Shown in pieces: positions 1 through 8,880 of a stretch of 64,000 nucleotides of DNA. The position numbers and the translations under genes were made by a program. Position 1 is the stretch's first letter, and each line of letters begins with the position of its first letter. Under the pieces are notes generated by a model. The model saw only the letters and a list, made by a program, of their open reading frames with translations. It was not told where the DNA came from and did not search any database. Origin of the DNA: CAVSSX01 sp963730735 (lineage in GTDB: Bacteria; Actinomycetota; Acidimicrobiia; Acidimicrobiales; RAAP-2); contig CAVSSX010000007.1 in NCBI GenBank assembly GCA_963730735.1, positions 124,001 through 188,000 on the forward strand, written 5' to 3'.

Positions 1-44
1 CCGTCGCCAGGTGGGCCGACGGCGGTGCCCCGTCGTCGGCGGGG

Positions 45-620
45 TCAGGCCGAGCCGCGTCCAGGGGGCCGGGCGAAGACCTCGCGGATCACCGGGAGGA
101 AGGCCTCGAGCGGGAGGGTGTCGTAGTCCGGATCGAAGGACCGTTGGTCCCAGGCCTCGCAGAAGTGCGCCGTGGCGTCGAAGTAGGGCGAGCCCCGGTA
201 GGCCTCCCGGGCGTCTCGGTCCTGACCGATCTTGTGGAAGTAGTGGTAGCCCTGGAACACGCCGTGGTGACGCACCACGAAGCAGGTCTCCTCGTCCACG
301 TACGGCTGCAGGATGGCTGCCGCCAGTTCGCTGTGGTTAGCCGGCGCCAAGGCCTCCCCGATGTCGTGCAGCACGCCGGCCACCACCAGGTCGGGTCGGG
401 CGCCATCGCGCTGGGCGCGCGTCGCCGTCTGCAGCGAGTGCTGGTAGCGGTCGACCCGGTAGCCGATCCGGTCCCCCTTCAGGCCCTCGAGGATCCCCAG
501 CACGTTGCCCAGCAGCTGGTCCTGGAGCACGTCCCCGGCCTGGCGCATGATGAGTGCCATCTCGTCCGGCGTGGCGTCCTCCATCGAGGTCGCCGTGATC
601 GTGCGCAACGTCTCGGTCAT
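45..620 (-). CDS. HD-domain protein, diiron oxygenase-like
   Basis: A 191-residue HD-domain protein. The metal-ligand pattern is visible in order: His in QHSLQTA, the paired HD of LHDIGE, His in NHSEL, His in RHHGVF and Asp in WDQRSFDP. Known family: this arrangement is typical of HD-superfamily mixed-valent diiron oxygenases such as PhnZ and the related MIOX fold, as well as ordinary HD phosphohydrolases. Oxygenase activity is inferred from the FDATAHFCEAWDQ-type C-terminal half. The ATG at 620 is chosen because GAGGGAGGGG lies just upstream; the open frame runs further up but without family-like sequence. It follows the 175-residue gene at 683 by 62 nt, probably in one transcript. Substrate unknown. 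Confidence 0.75.
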   Translation of the reverse strand: MTETLRTITATSMEDATPDEMALIMRQAGDVLQDQLLGNVLGILEGLKGDRIGYRVDRYQHSLQTATRAQRDGARPDLVVAGVLHDIGEALAPANHSELAAAILQPYVDEETCFVVRHHGVFQGYHYFHKIGQDRDAREAYRGSPYFDATAHFCEAWDQRSFDPDYDTLPLEAFLPVIREVFARPPGRGSA

Positions 621-682
621 CGTGTCCCCTCCCTCTCGACCGCTCGTGCGGGCCGGCCCGGCGGGAACCGGGCCGGCGGTGC

Positions 683-1210
683 TCAGACCGAGGCCCGCCA
701 GTTGGCGGCGTCGATCTGCGCCTGCCGCAGGAGGGCCGCCACCTCCTCGACCGCCGGCACGACCCGATCCGACGCCCGGGCGGCCGCCGCCAGTTCGCCG
801 GCCCCGGCCAGGTCGAGCATCTCGGGCAGCCGGTCCCGGAGCCGGCCGACGGTCCACTCGACCGGGTCACCCTCGGCCACCTCGTCGATCCGGCAGATCA
901 GGTTCCCGCCCTCGGACGGACTGATGTAGTGGTAGTGCGGCTCGTGTTGGAAGCAGTCGAAGCGGAGGTGCTCGACCCCGTCCGAGGCGGCGCAGACGTG
1001 CACCGAGCCCCCGAAGTCGTCGAAGGGCGTGGCGCCCTCCTTCGGGCCCACGCCGAGCTGGTCCCGGAGCACGGCGTCGGTCAACAGACGCGACTCGATC
1101 ACGAACTCGACCGGACCGCCGTCGACCGAGATGCAGTGCTCCGGCACCGGCGGGATGGGCATCACCTCGTAGTAGATCCCCCGCTGGTACGGGTGGGTGC
1201 TGGTCGCCAT
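683..1210 (-). CDS. DUF7700-like hypothetical protein
   Basis: A 175-residue protein with no signal peptide or membrane segment. The N-terminal block YEVMPIPPVPEHCISVDGG and the middle segment HEPHYHYISP, with several histidines, recall the small uncharacterised DUF7700 family. That assignment is from memory and is tentative. The histidine-rich middle could bind a metal, which is inference. The ATG at 1210 follows GGGGGAGAG. It is the first gene of a short minus-strand unit with the HD-domain oxygenase-like gene, so the two products may work on the same compound. Confidence 0.6.
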   Translation of the reverse strand: MATSTHPYQRGIYYEVMPIPPVPEHCISVDGGPVEFVIESRLLTDAVLRDQLGVGPKEGATPFDDFGGSVHVCAASDGVEHLRFDCFQHEPHYHYISPSEGGNLICRIDEVAEGDPVEWTVGRLRDRLPEMLDLAGAGELAAAARASDRVVPAVEEVAALLRQAQIDAANWRASV

Positions 1211-1339
1211 CTCTCCCCCGATCTCGGGCCGACAGGTGGGCCCGGTGCATCGCCGACGCGCCCTCCGGGCGCCTTGCGAACTGCCCTCCAGGCTAGCGCC
1301 ACACCCTGTCCGGGACCGCCCCCACATCCTTGCGGGTCA

Positions 1340-1355
1340 ACCAAACGGTCGGTAG
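1340..1355. promoter_or_regulatory. Candidate operator RCCAAACGNTYGKTAG, site 1
   Basis: ACCAAACGGTCGGTAG lies in the 256-nt divergent gap between the minus-strand gene starting at 1210 and the aldo/keto reductase at 1467. Near-identical 16-mers lie just upstream of both class II aldolase copies and the thiolase. The shared sequence and its placement suggest a binding site for one regulator, possibly TetR-like; no candidate regulator is encoded nearby. Confidence 0.5.
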
Positions 1356-1466
1356 CGTCGGCCGGGTCCGCACCAGGGTGGGGGACGCCGTCTCGGAACG
1401 CTCGGATCGTGGCCAGGGTCGCGCCGGTTGGTGCTGCGACGGCACGCAGAGAGGGGACGCTCGACC

Positions 1467-2489
1467 ATGCAGTACCGCAACTTCGGGGGGACGGGGGTCA
1501 AGGTCTCGAACCTGTGCCTCGGGGCCATGATGTTCGGGGCGTTCGGCAACCCCGACCACGAGGACTCGATCCGCATCATCCACGCCGGTCTCGACGCCGG
1601 GATCAACTTCGTCGACACGGCCGACATGTACTCGGCCGGTGAGTCCGAGGAGATCGTGGGCAAGGCCCTGGCCGACCGGCGTGACGACGTGATCCTGGCC
1701 ACCAAGGTCTTCATGCCCATGAGCCGGGACCGCAACCACCGGGGGAACTCACGGCGTTGGATCATCCGCGAGTGCGAGGCCAGCCTGCGTCGCCTCCGGA
1801 CCGACTGGATCGACCTCTACCAGGTGCACCGGCCCGACGTGTACACCAACATCGACGAGACGCTGGGCGCCCTCTCGGACCTCGTGCACCAGGGCAAGGT
1901 CCGCTACCTCGGCTCCTCGACCTTCCCGCCCGAGCAGATCGTCGAGGCCCAGTGGACGGCCGAGCGGCGGAACCGGGAGCGCTTCGTGAGCGAGCAGCCG
2001 CCCTATTCGATCTTCGCCCGGGGCGCCGAGGCCGGCATCCTGCCCACCTGCCAGCGCTACGAGATGGGCGTGCTGACCTGGAGCCCGCTCAACTCGGGCT
2101 GGCTGACCGGCCGCTACCGCCAGGGCGCCGAGCCCGTGAAGGAGGGCCGGGCGGCCCGCACCCCCGAGCAGTTCGACCCGGCCAACGAGTACAACGCCAA
2201 GAAGCTCGAGATCGTCGAGCAACTGGTGGCCCTGGCCGACGAGCTGGACCTGTCGCTGATCCACCTGGCCCTGGCCTTCGTGCTCCGTCACCCCGCCGTG
2301 AGCTCGGCCATCATCGGTCCGAGGACCATGGAGCAGCTCGAGAGCCAGCTCGGGGCGTCCGACGTGGTCTTGGACGACGCCACCATGGACAAGTTGGACG
2401 CCCTGGTGGCCCCGGGGACCAACGTCAACCCCGACGACGCCGGCCACGTCCCGCCCTCCATCGCCTCGGCCTGGCGCCGTCGCCGCTAG
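1467..2489 (+). CDS. Aldo/keto reductase
   Basis: A 340-residue NADPH-dependent aldo/keto reductase with the family (beta/alpha)8 layout. The catalytic tetrad is visible: Asp and Tyr in FVDTADMYSAGESE, Lys in LATKVFMP, and His in YQVHRPD. The C-terminal IIGPRTMEQLESQL matches the cofactor-binding end of the family. The ATG at 1467 has GAGAGGGGAC upstream; the longer open frame begins in low-complexity sequence. It is likely to reduce a ketone or aldehyde intermediate of the surrounding catabolic genes; the substrate cannot be read from sequence. It converges on the dehydrogenase at 2514. Confidence 0.88.
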   Translation: MQYRNFGGTGVKVSNLCLGAMMFGAFGNPDHEDSIRIIHAGLDAGINFVDTADMYSAGESEEIVGKALADRRDDVILATKVFMPMSRDRNHRGNSRRWIIRECEASLRRLRTDWIDLYQVHRPDVYTNIDETLGALSDLVHQGKVRYLGSSTFPPEQIVEAQWTAERRNRERFVSEQPPYSIFARGAEAGILPTCQRYEMGVLTWSPLNSGWLTGRYRQGAEPVKEGRAARTPEQFDPANEYNAKKLEIVEQLVALADELDLSLIHLALAFVLRHPAVSSAIIGPRTMEQLESQLGASDVVLDDATMDKLDALVAPGTNVNPDDAGHVPPSIASAWRRRR

Positions 2490-2513
2490 GCCCGGGTCGG
2501 GGGGCGGTGACCC

Positions 2514-3323
2514 TCAGCCCGGGTCGGTGGTGACCCACAGGCGCTCGACCACCTCGGGCAGCTGCCCGGTCGGTGCGCCCAGCGCCCGGGCGACCTCGAA
2601 GGCGGTCTCGGAGTCCTTCCCGAGATAGGTCCGGACCCGCCCGCCGACCGCCTCGATCGGCGTGTTCTCGGGCAGGTGGTCGATGGCCCGGCTGGCCCCC
2701 GTCCCGTGGCGGAGCACGTCGAGCATGACGTCCTGGTCCACCCCGAAGCCGCGGGCCATACCCACGGCGTCGACCAGGACCGAGAAGTTGGCCGCCAGCA
2801 CGACGTTGTTCACCAGCTTGACCAGTTGCCCGGCGCCGACCTCGCCGACGTGGACCACCGGATTGCCGAACGTCTCGAACACCGGTCGGGCCCGGGCCAC
2901 GACGTCGCCGTCACCCCCCACCATCACCAGCAGCCGCCCGGCCCGGGCCGCCGGGGCCGACCCGCTGACCGGGGCGTCGACCACCCGGACCCCGCCGGCC
3001 GCCGCCAGCTCGGCCATCCGCCGGCTGGTCTCGGGGTTCACCGTGCTGTGGATGGCCACGATGGAGCCCGGGCGCATCCCGGCCAGCAGGCCCGAGGGCC
3101 CGCCGAGCACCTCCTCCACGTCGCTGTCGGTGAAGACGCAGACCCCGACCAGGTCGACCGCCGCACCGAGTTCCGGGAGCGACGGCGCGACGGCGACGGT
3201 GCCGGCGAAGGGCTCGAGCGCCGCCGGCCGGCGGGCCCACAGGGTGGTCGGGTAGCCGGCGGCGATGATCCGCTCGGCGATCGGCGCCCCCTGCATGCCC
3301 AGTCCGACGAACCCGACCTTCAT
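2514..3323 (-). CDS. NAD(P)-dependent oxidoreductase, 3-hydroxyisobutyrate dehydrogenase family
   Basis: A 269-residue beta-hydroxyacid dehydrogenase. The Rossmann motif GFVGLGMQGAPIA opens the protein, DAPVSGSA is the substrate-binding loop, and GAGQLVKLVNN carries the catalytic lysine. It oxidises a 3-hydroxyacid or related compound using NAD(P). The start at 3323 is preferred over 3341 because its ATG overlaps the stop of the DUF2889 gene as ATGA, a translational-coupling arrangement, and because it begins directly with the Rossmann strand. It is the last gene of the minus-strand run. Confidence 0.88.
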   Translation of the reverse strand: MKVGFVGLGMQGAPIAERIIAAGYPTTLWARRPAALEPFAGTVAVAPSLPELGAAVDLVGVCVFTDSDVEEVLGGPSGLLAGMRPGSIVAIHSTVNPETSRRMAELAAAGGVRVVDAPVSGSAPAARAGRLLVMVGGDGDVVARARPVFETFGNPVVHVGEVGAGQLVKLVNNVVLAANFSVLVDAVGMARGFGVDQDVMLDVLRHGTGASRAIDHLPENTPIEAVGGRVRTYLGKDSETAFEVARALGAPTGQLPEVVERLWVTTDPG

Positions 3324-4306
3324 GGTGCCAATGTCCGCCATAGGCCGTCAGCATGGCCCAACGATCGCATCGTGTCATTCAGGTGGGTGCAGCTGGTCGT
3401 CCCGACGAACGCCCCACCCAACTTCCCCCGCAGGTCGGCCAGCGGCCGCCCGACGGCTTGGCGGGCACTGGCCAGCGCCGACGGGCACTCGCGCCACGGC
3501 AGCACGTGCGCCTGGGCGTCCACCCGGGTGACTTCGCCCGTGCGGGGCTGGACCCCCAGCTCGACCGAGTACTCGTGGACCGCCGCCGCCTGGCCGTCGA
3601 GATCACAGAAGACATCCCGGAAGTGGGCGTTGAGTTGGATCTCCACCCCGTCGGCCCCGGCGCGCGGCGCCAGATCGATGACCCGGCGCCGCAGCATCTC
3701 CACCGGCCCCGGCTGGTCGTAGGCGTGCCAGGCCAACGGGTCGACCGGCTGATCGAACACCGGGAGCGGCACCCCGACCGGGAGGGGCACCACCTGCTCG
3801 GCGATCGAGAGCTGGTCCATGGAGGCGCCGGTGGCCCAGCCGGCGCAGACGTCGAGCCGGGGGACGAACTGTGCCCGGTCGAACGGCGGCGAGCTGTCCG
3901 AGCAGCGGGCCACGGCGTAGCCCGAGACCAGGGCGGCGCCGGGCAGGTCGTCGAGGAGGGAGAACAGCAGTCGATGACGCTCGACCTCGGCCGGCGGCCA
4001 CAGGCGGAGGGTCTTTCGGAACCCGGCCACCACCACCGAGGGGACCAGGGCGGCGACCAGGTCGCTCGCCGGGGTGCTCTCGAGCGATGCCAGGCGCAGG
4101 GTCCGGTTGGTCAGTTGGCCCCGGAGCTCGACCTCGTCCAGGACCTCGGTGCCGCGCTCGTCGGTGCGCAGGTCGCGGGCCCGGCCGACCAGCACCGTCG
4201 GCCCGTCGATCCCCTCGGGGTGCGAGCTGTGGATGGTGCTGGTGCGCCGGACGGTCCCCGGCCGGCGGGGACGGTCCGGGACGGGCCCCGAGAGACCGGG
4301 GGCCAT
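3320..4306 (-). CDS. DUF2889 domain-containing protein
   Basis: A 328-residue protein of the uncharacterised DUF2889 family. The diagnostic C-terminal block is clear: VLPWRECPSALASAR, then PLADLRGKLGGAFVGT, then CTHLNDTMRSL, with conserved Cys and His. Known context: these proteins commonly sit in actinobacterial and proteobacterial acyl-CoA or steroid-type degradation clusters, with no proven function. A GTG at 4342 overlapping the previous stop as GTGA is an alternative start that adds 12 residues. It is coupled downstream to the dehydrogenase by an ATGA overlap, so the pair should be made in equal amounts. Confidence 0.85.
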   Translation of the reverse strand: MAPGLSGPVPDRPRRPGTVRRTSTIHSSHPEGIDGPTVLVGRARDLRTDERGTEVLDEVELRGQLTNRTLRLASLESTPASDLVAALVPSVVVAGFRKTLRLWPPAEVERHRLLFSLLDDLPGAALVSGYAVARCSDSSPPFDRAQFVPRLDVCAGWATGASMDQLSIAEQVVPLPVGVPLPVFDQPVDPLAWHAYDQPGPVEMLRRRVIDLAPRAGADGVEIQLNAHFRDVFCDLDGQAAAVHEYSVELGVQPRTGEVTRVDAQAHVLPWRECPSALASARQAVGRPLADLRGKLGGAFVGTTSCTHLNDTMRSLGHADGLWRTLAP

Positions 4307-4338
4307 GGTGATGCCCGGGATCTCTCGGCTCGCACCAC

Positions 4339-4863
4339 TCACAATCCGGCGTCCCGGTAGCGCTCCGCCATGGCCGAGTAGCCCCCGCCGGTCCGGCCCG
4401 CCCCCTGCTGGGCCTCGAGCAGGGCCCGCAGCTTGTCGCTCAGGGGCCGGATGGTGCCCGGGACACCGGTGACGAACGAGTTGTCGGGGACGACGGTCCC
4501 GGGCAGCAGCACGGTGCCCGCCGCCACCACGCAGAACGAGCCCACGGTGGCGTGGTCGAGGAGGCTCGAGTTGTTGCCGATCAGGCAGACGTCGCCCACC
4601 GAGCCGCAGTGCACGATCGCCCCGTGCCCGATGGTCACGTCGCTGCCGATCTGCATGCGCGTGCCCGAGTGGACCACGCAGTTGTCCTCGATGTGGACGT
4701 GGTCGCCGATGTGGACCGACCCGAAGTCGCCGCGGATCACCGCGCCGGGCCAGACCGTCGAGCCCTCGCCGATCCGGACGCGACCGACGATGTAGGCCAT
4801 CTCGCTGATCCACGCCGAGTCGGCGACCACCGGGCGGTCGTCGCCCAGGGCCCTCACCGGCAT
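4339..4863 (-). CDS. Gamma-carbonic-anhydrase-like hexapeptide protein
   Basis: A 174-residue left-handed beta-helix protein. Hexapeptide repeats run from about residue 25 to 140 (IGEGST, IGDHVH, IGSDVT, IGNNSS). Histidines in HIEDNCVVH and IGHGAIVH match the trimer-interface metal ligands of gamma-class carbonic anhydrases. Relatives such as PaaY act as thioesterases or accessory proteins in CoA pathways, and the location between a CoA-transferase and DUF2889 favours that kind of role over carbonic anhydrase; this is inference. It starts 71 nt after the CoA-transferase stop and probably shares its transcript. Confidence 0.85.
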   Translation of the reverse strand: MPVRALGDDRPVVADSAWISEMAYIVGRVRIGEGSTVWPGAVIRGDFGSVHIGDHVHIEDNCVVHSGTRMQIGSDVTIGHGAIVHCGSVGDVCLIGNNSSLLDHATVGSFCVVAAGTVLLPGTVVPDNSFVTGVPGTIRPLSDKLRALLEAQQGAGRTGGGYSAMAERYRDAGL

Positions 4864-4934
4864 CGGGACGGTCCTCGGGTCGACGTGGTGGACGGGCGAC
4901 ACGGCACGTCCGTGGGCTGCACCGACATCGCCGC

Positions 4935-6164
4935 CTACGTCACCGCCCCGGAGATCTTGAGCTCGAGGATCTCCTCCTGGGACCGGCCGAGCTCGCTCAG
5001 GACGTCGTCGGTGTGCTCGGCGAACAACGGGCCCCGGTCGAACACCGAGGGCGTCTCGTCGAACTGCACCGGTGCCGCCACCAGCCGTCGGGGGTTGCCG
5101 TCGGAGTCCACCACGTCGCGGACGAAGCCGTTGGCGTTCAGCTGGCTGTCGTTGCCGACCTCCAGGCTGGTCTGCACCGGCTCCCAGGGCCCCTCGAGGG
5201 TCTTGAAGCGCTCGACCCACTCGGCGAACGGCCGCTTCTGCAGCTCCTCGGCGATCATCTCGCCCAGCAACGGCGCCTCGGCCACGACCTTCTCGATCGT
5301 GTCGAACCGCTCGTCCTTCAGCAGGTCCTCGCGCCCCAGGTGCTCGCAGAAGTCCTTCCAGTACCGACCGACCTGCAGCATGGTGAAGGCCAGGTAGCGG
5401 CCGTCACCGGTCCGGTAGATACCGGCGATGGGGTTGGTGGGCGCCCCGCCGCTCCCGCCCAGGTCGGCCTGCTGCCACGGCTGGCCGTTGAGGAAGGACG
5501 TGTCGATGGACAGGGCGTTGGCCCAGGCGCCGACGCTGAGCAGCGAGACGTCCACCACCGACGGCTCCCCGGTCCGCTCCCGGGCGAAGAGGGCGGCCGA
5601 GATGCCGCCGGCGATGGTCATGCCACCGATCGAGTCGCCGTAGGCCGGCGCCGGCATGCCCAGCATTCCGTCGATGTTGTGCGGCGTGACCCCCTGGGCG
5701 CTCCCGCCCCGGCACCAGTAGGTGATGGAGTCGTAGCCGCCGCGCTCGCGCTCGGGGCCCTTGTTCCCGAGCGCCGACCCCCGGCCGTAGATGATCTTGG
5801 GGTTGACCGCCCGGATGTCCTCCACGTTGAGCTTGAGTCGGTCCCGGGCGGCCGGCAGGAAGTTCGTGAGGAAGACGTCGGACTCCGCCACGATCTCGTC
5901 GAGCACCTTGCGGGCCTCGGGGTGTTCGAGCGCCAGGCCGACGCTCCGCTTCCCGTGGTTCGGGTGCTCGATGATCGGGGCGAACGGCCCGACCGCCGAC
6001 ACCGACCCGAGGTTGGTCAGGCCCCGCTGGGCGTCGCCGCTCTCGGCGTGCTCGACCTTGATCACCTCGGCGCCCCACTCGGCGAGGATGGCCCCCGCCG
6101 AAGGGACGAAGGTGTACTGCGCCACCTCGACGACCCGTACACCCTCCATCGGCCGGTACACCAT
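4935..6164 (-). CDS. Family III CoA-transferase (CaiB/BaiF)
   Basis: A 409-residue family III CoA-transferase, the usual size. It opens with GVRVVEVAQYTFVPSAGAILAEWGAEVIKVE, an N-terminal signature given here in two parts: GVRVVEVAQYT and GAEVIKVEH. The segment APAYGDSIGGM holds the aspartate expected to form the acyl-anhydride intermediate. It moves CoA between carboxylic acids and so activates a substrate for degradation. A strong hairpin (6206-6237) lies upstream, separating it from the amidohydrolase gene. Downstream genes encode the gamma-CA-like, DUF2889 and dehydrogenase proteins. Confidence 0.88.
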   Translation of the reverse strand: MVYRPMEGVRVVEVAQYTFVPSAGAILAEWGAEVIKVEHAESGDAQRGLTNLGSVSAVGPFAPIIEHPNHGKRSVGLALEHPEARKVLDEIVAESDVFLTNFLPAARDRLKLNVEDIRAVNPKIIYGRGSALGNKGPERERGGYDSITYWCRGGSAQGVTPHNIDGMLGMPAPAYGDSIGGMTIAGGISAALFARERTGEPSVVDVSLLSVGAWANALSIDTSFLNGQPWQQADLGGSGGAPTNPIAGIYRTGDGRYLAFTMLQVGRYWKDFCEHLGREDLLKDERFDTIEKVVAEAPLLGEMIAEELQKRPFAEWVERFKTLEGPWEPVQTSLEVGNDSQLNANGFVRDVVDSDGNPRRLVAAPVQFDETPSVFDRGPLFAEHTDDVLSELGRSQEEILELKISGAVT

Positions 6165-6205
6165 GTGGTCTGCCCTCCCTTTCAGGCCCTGTCGGCCGTC
6201 GTCAT

Positions 6206-6237
6206 TCGTACCGGCGGCCCGTGGGCCGCCGGTACGA
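6206..6237 (-). terminator. Strong hairpin between amidohydrolase and CoA-transferase genes
   Basis: Perfect 15-nt arms, TCGTACCGGCGGCCC and its complement, are separated by 2 nt (so a 4-nt loop in practice). There is no T tract. It sits 70 nt past the amidohydrolase stop and 42 nt before the CoA-transferase start, so it may terminate or attenuate transcription or protect RNA ends. Confidence 0.6.
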
Positions 6238-6306
6238 CGTTCCTCCGCGCTCGACCACCCGGGGTCCCGGGTCGACGGCCGGCCGGGGCCGGCGCCGAGC
6301 GGCGCC

Positions 6307-7595
6307 CTAGGCGCTCAGCGACTCGATCTTGTAGAGCGGGTGCTCCTCGTACCGGGCCTTCCAGGTCTCCCGGGGGACCTCGGCGATCTCGACGTCCTGG
6401 GCCAGCTTGCGCAGGGCCCCGACCGTCGCCTCTTCCTTCGGGATGACCGTGAAGGGGTCGTAGTCGCAGAAGCGGGCCACGTTCTGCCAGCTGATCTTGT
6501 GGATCTCCTCGTCGGTCAGGTTGGCGCCCTCGCACTCGGCCAGGAAGTGCTCGGGGGCGTCGGGCCACAGGCCGTCCGAGTGGGGGTAGTCCGACTCGAA
6601 GGCCAGGATGTCGATCGCCGATCTCGTGGGCCAGCTTGAGCGACATGGGGTCCGAGATGAAGCAGGCCAGCGCGTGCTCACGGAAGACGTCGCTCGGCAG
6701 CTTGTCGCCGAAGTCCTGTCCGGTCCACTTCTGGTTCTGGTAGTGCCGGTCGCAACGGTCGAGCAGGAAGGGGATCCAGCCGATCCCGCCCTCCGACCAC
6801 GCCACCTTGAGGTCGGGGTACTTGCGCAGGGCCGGGCCCCACATGAGGTCCTGGACCGAGAGCACCGACACCTGGGTGGCCAGCACCATGAAGTGGTCGT
6901 TGGACATGTCGTCGGCCATCGTGATGGCCGAGAAGCCCTGGCCGATGTGCAGGCACACGACCACGCCCTCGTCGCACACCGCGGTCAAGAACGGGTCCCA
7001 GTGCTCGCTCTGGTAGCTCGGGAGACCCAGCAGGTGGGGCAGCTCGGGCATCGAGATGGCCTGGCACCCCTTGGCCGCCACCCGGTGGACCTCGGCCACC
7101 AGGGCGTCGATGTCCCACGATCGGGGGCAGGGCCAACGGCATGAAGCGGCCCGGGTAGGCGCCGCACCACTCGTCGATGTGCCAGTCGTTGTAGGCCTGG
7201 AGCATCATCAGCGAGAGGGCCGGGTCACCCGTCTCGGCCGCCTCCTGGAAGGTCCGGCCGCTGAAGCCGGGGAAGGTGGGGAAGCACATCGACGCCAGGA
7301 CGCCGTTGCGGTTCATGTCCCGGATCCGCTCGTGGATGTCGTAGGAGCCGGGCCGCATCTCCGACAGCGTCGAGGGGTCCATGCCCCACTGCTCCTTCGG
7401 CCAGGACACGACGCTGTTCAGGCCCATCACGCCCATGGTGGTGTTCTGGAAGACCCACTTCTCGAGCCCGTCGGTGTCACGGATCAGCTTGGGTGCCTGG
7501 TCCTTGTACTTCGCCGGCACGTGCCGGTCGAACATGTCGGGTGGCTCGATGAGATGGTCGTCGATACTCACGATGATCAGGTCGTCGGTCTGCAT
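6307..7595 (-). CDS. ACMSD-like amidohydrolase, two frameshifts
   Basis: An amidohydrolase-superfamily protein spread over three frames; removing two single inserted bases restores 428 codons. The 5' part (from 7595) carries SIDDHLIEPPDMFD, the DxH variant of the first metal site. The middle carries CLHIGQG with the second-site His. The 3' part carries FESDYPHSDG with the metal Asp. Insertions lie at about 7118 and 6616; both create CGATCG. Known family: decarboxylases and hydrolases related to ACMSD. The ATG at 7595 follows GGGAAGGA. It is a paralogue of the genes at 9724, 30807 and 48864. Sequencing error is the likelier reason for the frame breaks, though a pseudogene is possible. Confidence 0.8.
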
Positions 7596-7674
7596 GATGG
7601 TGTTCCTTCCCTCGTCGCGCTGCTGGTCGATGCGGTTCGTGTCGTGCTGCGGATGTCGCCGGCCTCTCCCCGGC

Positions 7675-8850
7675 TCAGATGGCCCCCGACGCTCGGAGCT
7701 CCTCGATGGCCGATGGATCGAACCCAGCCGCCCCCAGCACCTGGTCGGTGTGCTCGCCCAGCGCCGGCGGGCGGGCCGGGGCCGGGCGGGCGCTCGCCCC
7801 CTGGCCGGCGGTGACGAAGTGCAGCGGGTTGGCGTAGACCCGGCGGTGATCGGGGTCGTCGGCGATCTCGGCGATCGCCCCCCGGGCCACCAGGTGCTCG
7901 TCCTCGAGGAGGTCGATGGGGTCGTTGACCGGGTCCACGCAGGCCCAGGCGGCACCGAGGGTGTCGACCCATTCGGCGGCCGGCTTGGTGGCGAAGATCT
8001 TCTCCAGGCGTTCCACCATGGCCGCCTGCTCCTCGTCGCCCCGGGGCGTGTGGTCGGAGAACTCCTCGAGGCCGAGCCCCTGGCACAGGGCTAGCCAGGT
8101 GCGGGGCTCGTCGGCGGCCACGGTGATCATCTTCCCGTCGGCGCACGTGTAGACCCGGCGCTGGGCGCTCTGGGCCCACCAGCGGATCGGGTAACCGAGC
8201 GAGACCCGGGCGACGTCGTCGGAGAGGATCCAGGCGTTGGAGTCGACGATGGACAGGTCGACCATGGAGCCCTTGCCGGTCTGGGCCCGCTCGGTGAGGG
8301 CGGCGAAGATCCCGATGGCCGCGTGGAGGCCGGCCACCGGGCCGGCCAGGAAGAACTGCGGCACCCAGGGGTAGTACTCGTTCGACATGGAGGTGAGGAG
8401 GCCCGAGTGGCCGAGGTAGGTGACCTCGTGACCCGGCCGCTCGGCGTAGGGGCTCTCCTGCCCGAAACCGGTGATGGCACACCAGATGAGACGGGGGTTG
8501 ATCGCCGACAGGTCCTCGTACCCGATGCCCAGGGCGTCCATGAAGCCGGGACGCTGCGATTCGACCAGGACGTCGGCCGTGGCCACCAGCTTGCGGAGCA
8601 CCTCGACCGCCCCCGGCTGCTTCAGGTTGAGGGTCATCGACTGCTTGCCCCGGTTGAGGGCCAGGTGGCTCGGAGCGTCGCCGCCGTTCGTGTTCCCGGC
8701 CCGCACCGGGTCGCCGCTGCCCGGCTGCTCGAGCTTGATCACCTCGGCGCCGAGGTCGGCCAGCTGCAGGGTGCAGAAGCCGCCGGGGTACATCCGGGAG
8801 AGGTCCAGGACGCGGATCCCCGAGAGGGGGAGGAAGGGACTGGGGCTCAC
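7675..8850 (-). CDS. Family III CoA-transferase, catalytic Asp apparently missing
   Basis: A 391-residue CaiB/BaiF-family protein. GIRVLDLSRMYPGGFC and LGAEVIKLEQPGSGD are the N-terminal signatures, and AQTGKGSMVDLSIVDSN is the conserved central block. In the segment where the family normally has its catalytic Asp, this protein reads PQFFLAGPVAGLHAAIGI, which has no Asp. By eye the residue is Ala. It may act without the usual acyl intermediate, as a binding protein, or on an unusual substrate. It starts 30 nt after the SDR stop and precedes the frameshifted amidohydrolase by 79 nt. Confidence 0.82.
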   Translation of the reverse strand: MSPSPFLPLSGIRVLDLSRMYPGGFCTLQLADLGAEVIKLEQPGSGDPVRAGNTNGGDAPSHLALNRGKQSMTLNLKQPGAVEVLRKLVATADVLVESQRPGFMDALGIGYEDLSAINPRLIWCAITGFGQESPYAERPGHEVTYLGHSGLLTSMSNEYYPWVPQFFLAGPVAGLHAAIGIFAALTERAQTGKGSMVDLSIVDSNAWILSDDVARVSLGYPIRWWAQSAQRRVYTCADGKMITVAADEPRTWLALCQGLGLEEFSDHTPRGDEEQAAMVERLEKIFATKPAAEWVDTLGAAWACVDPVNDPIDLLEDEHLVARGAIAEIADDPDHRRVYANPLHFVTAGQGASARPAPARPPALGEHTDQVLGAAGFDPSAIEELRASGAI

Positions 8851-8880
8851 TGCTGCTCCTCGTTCCAGGGCGATCGTCCG

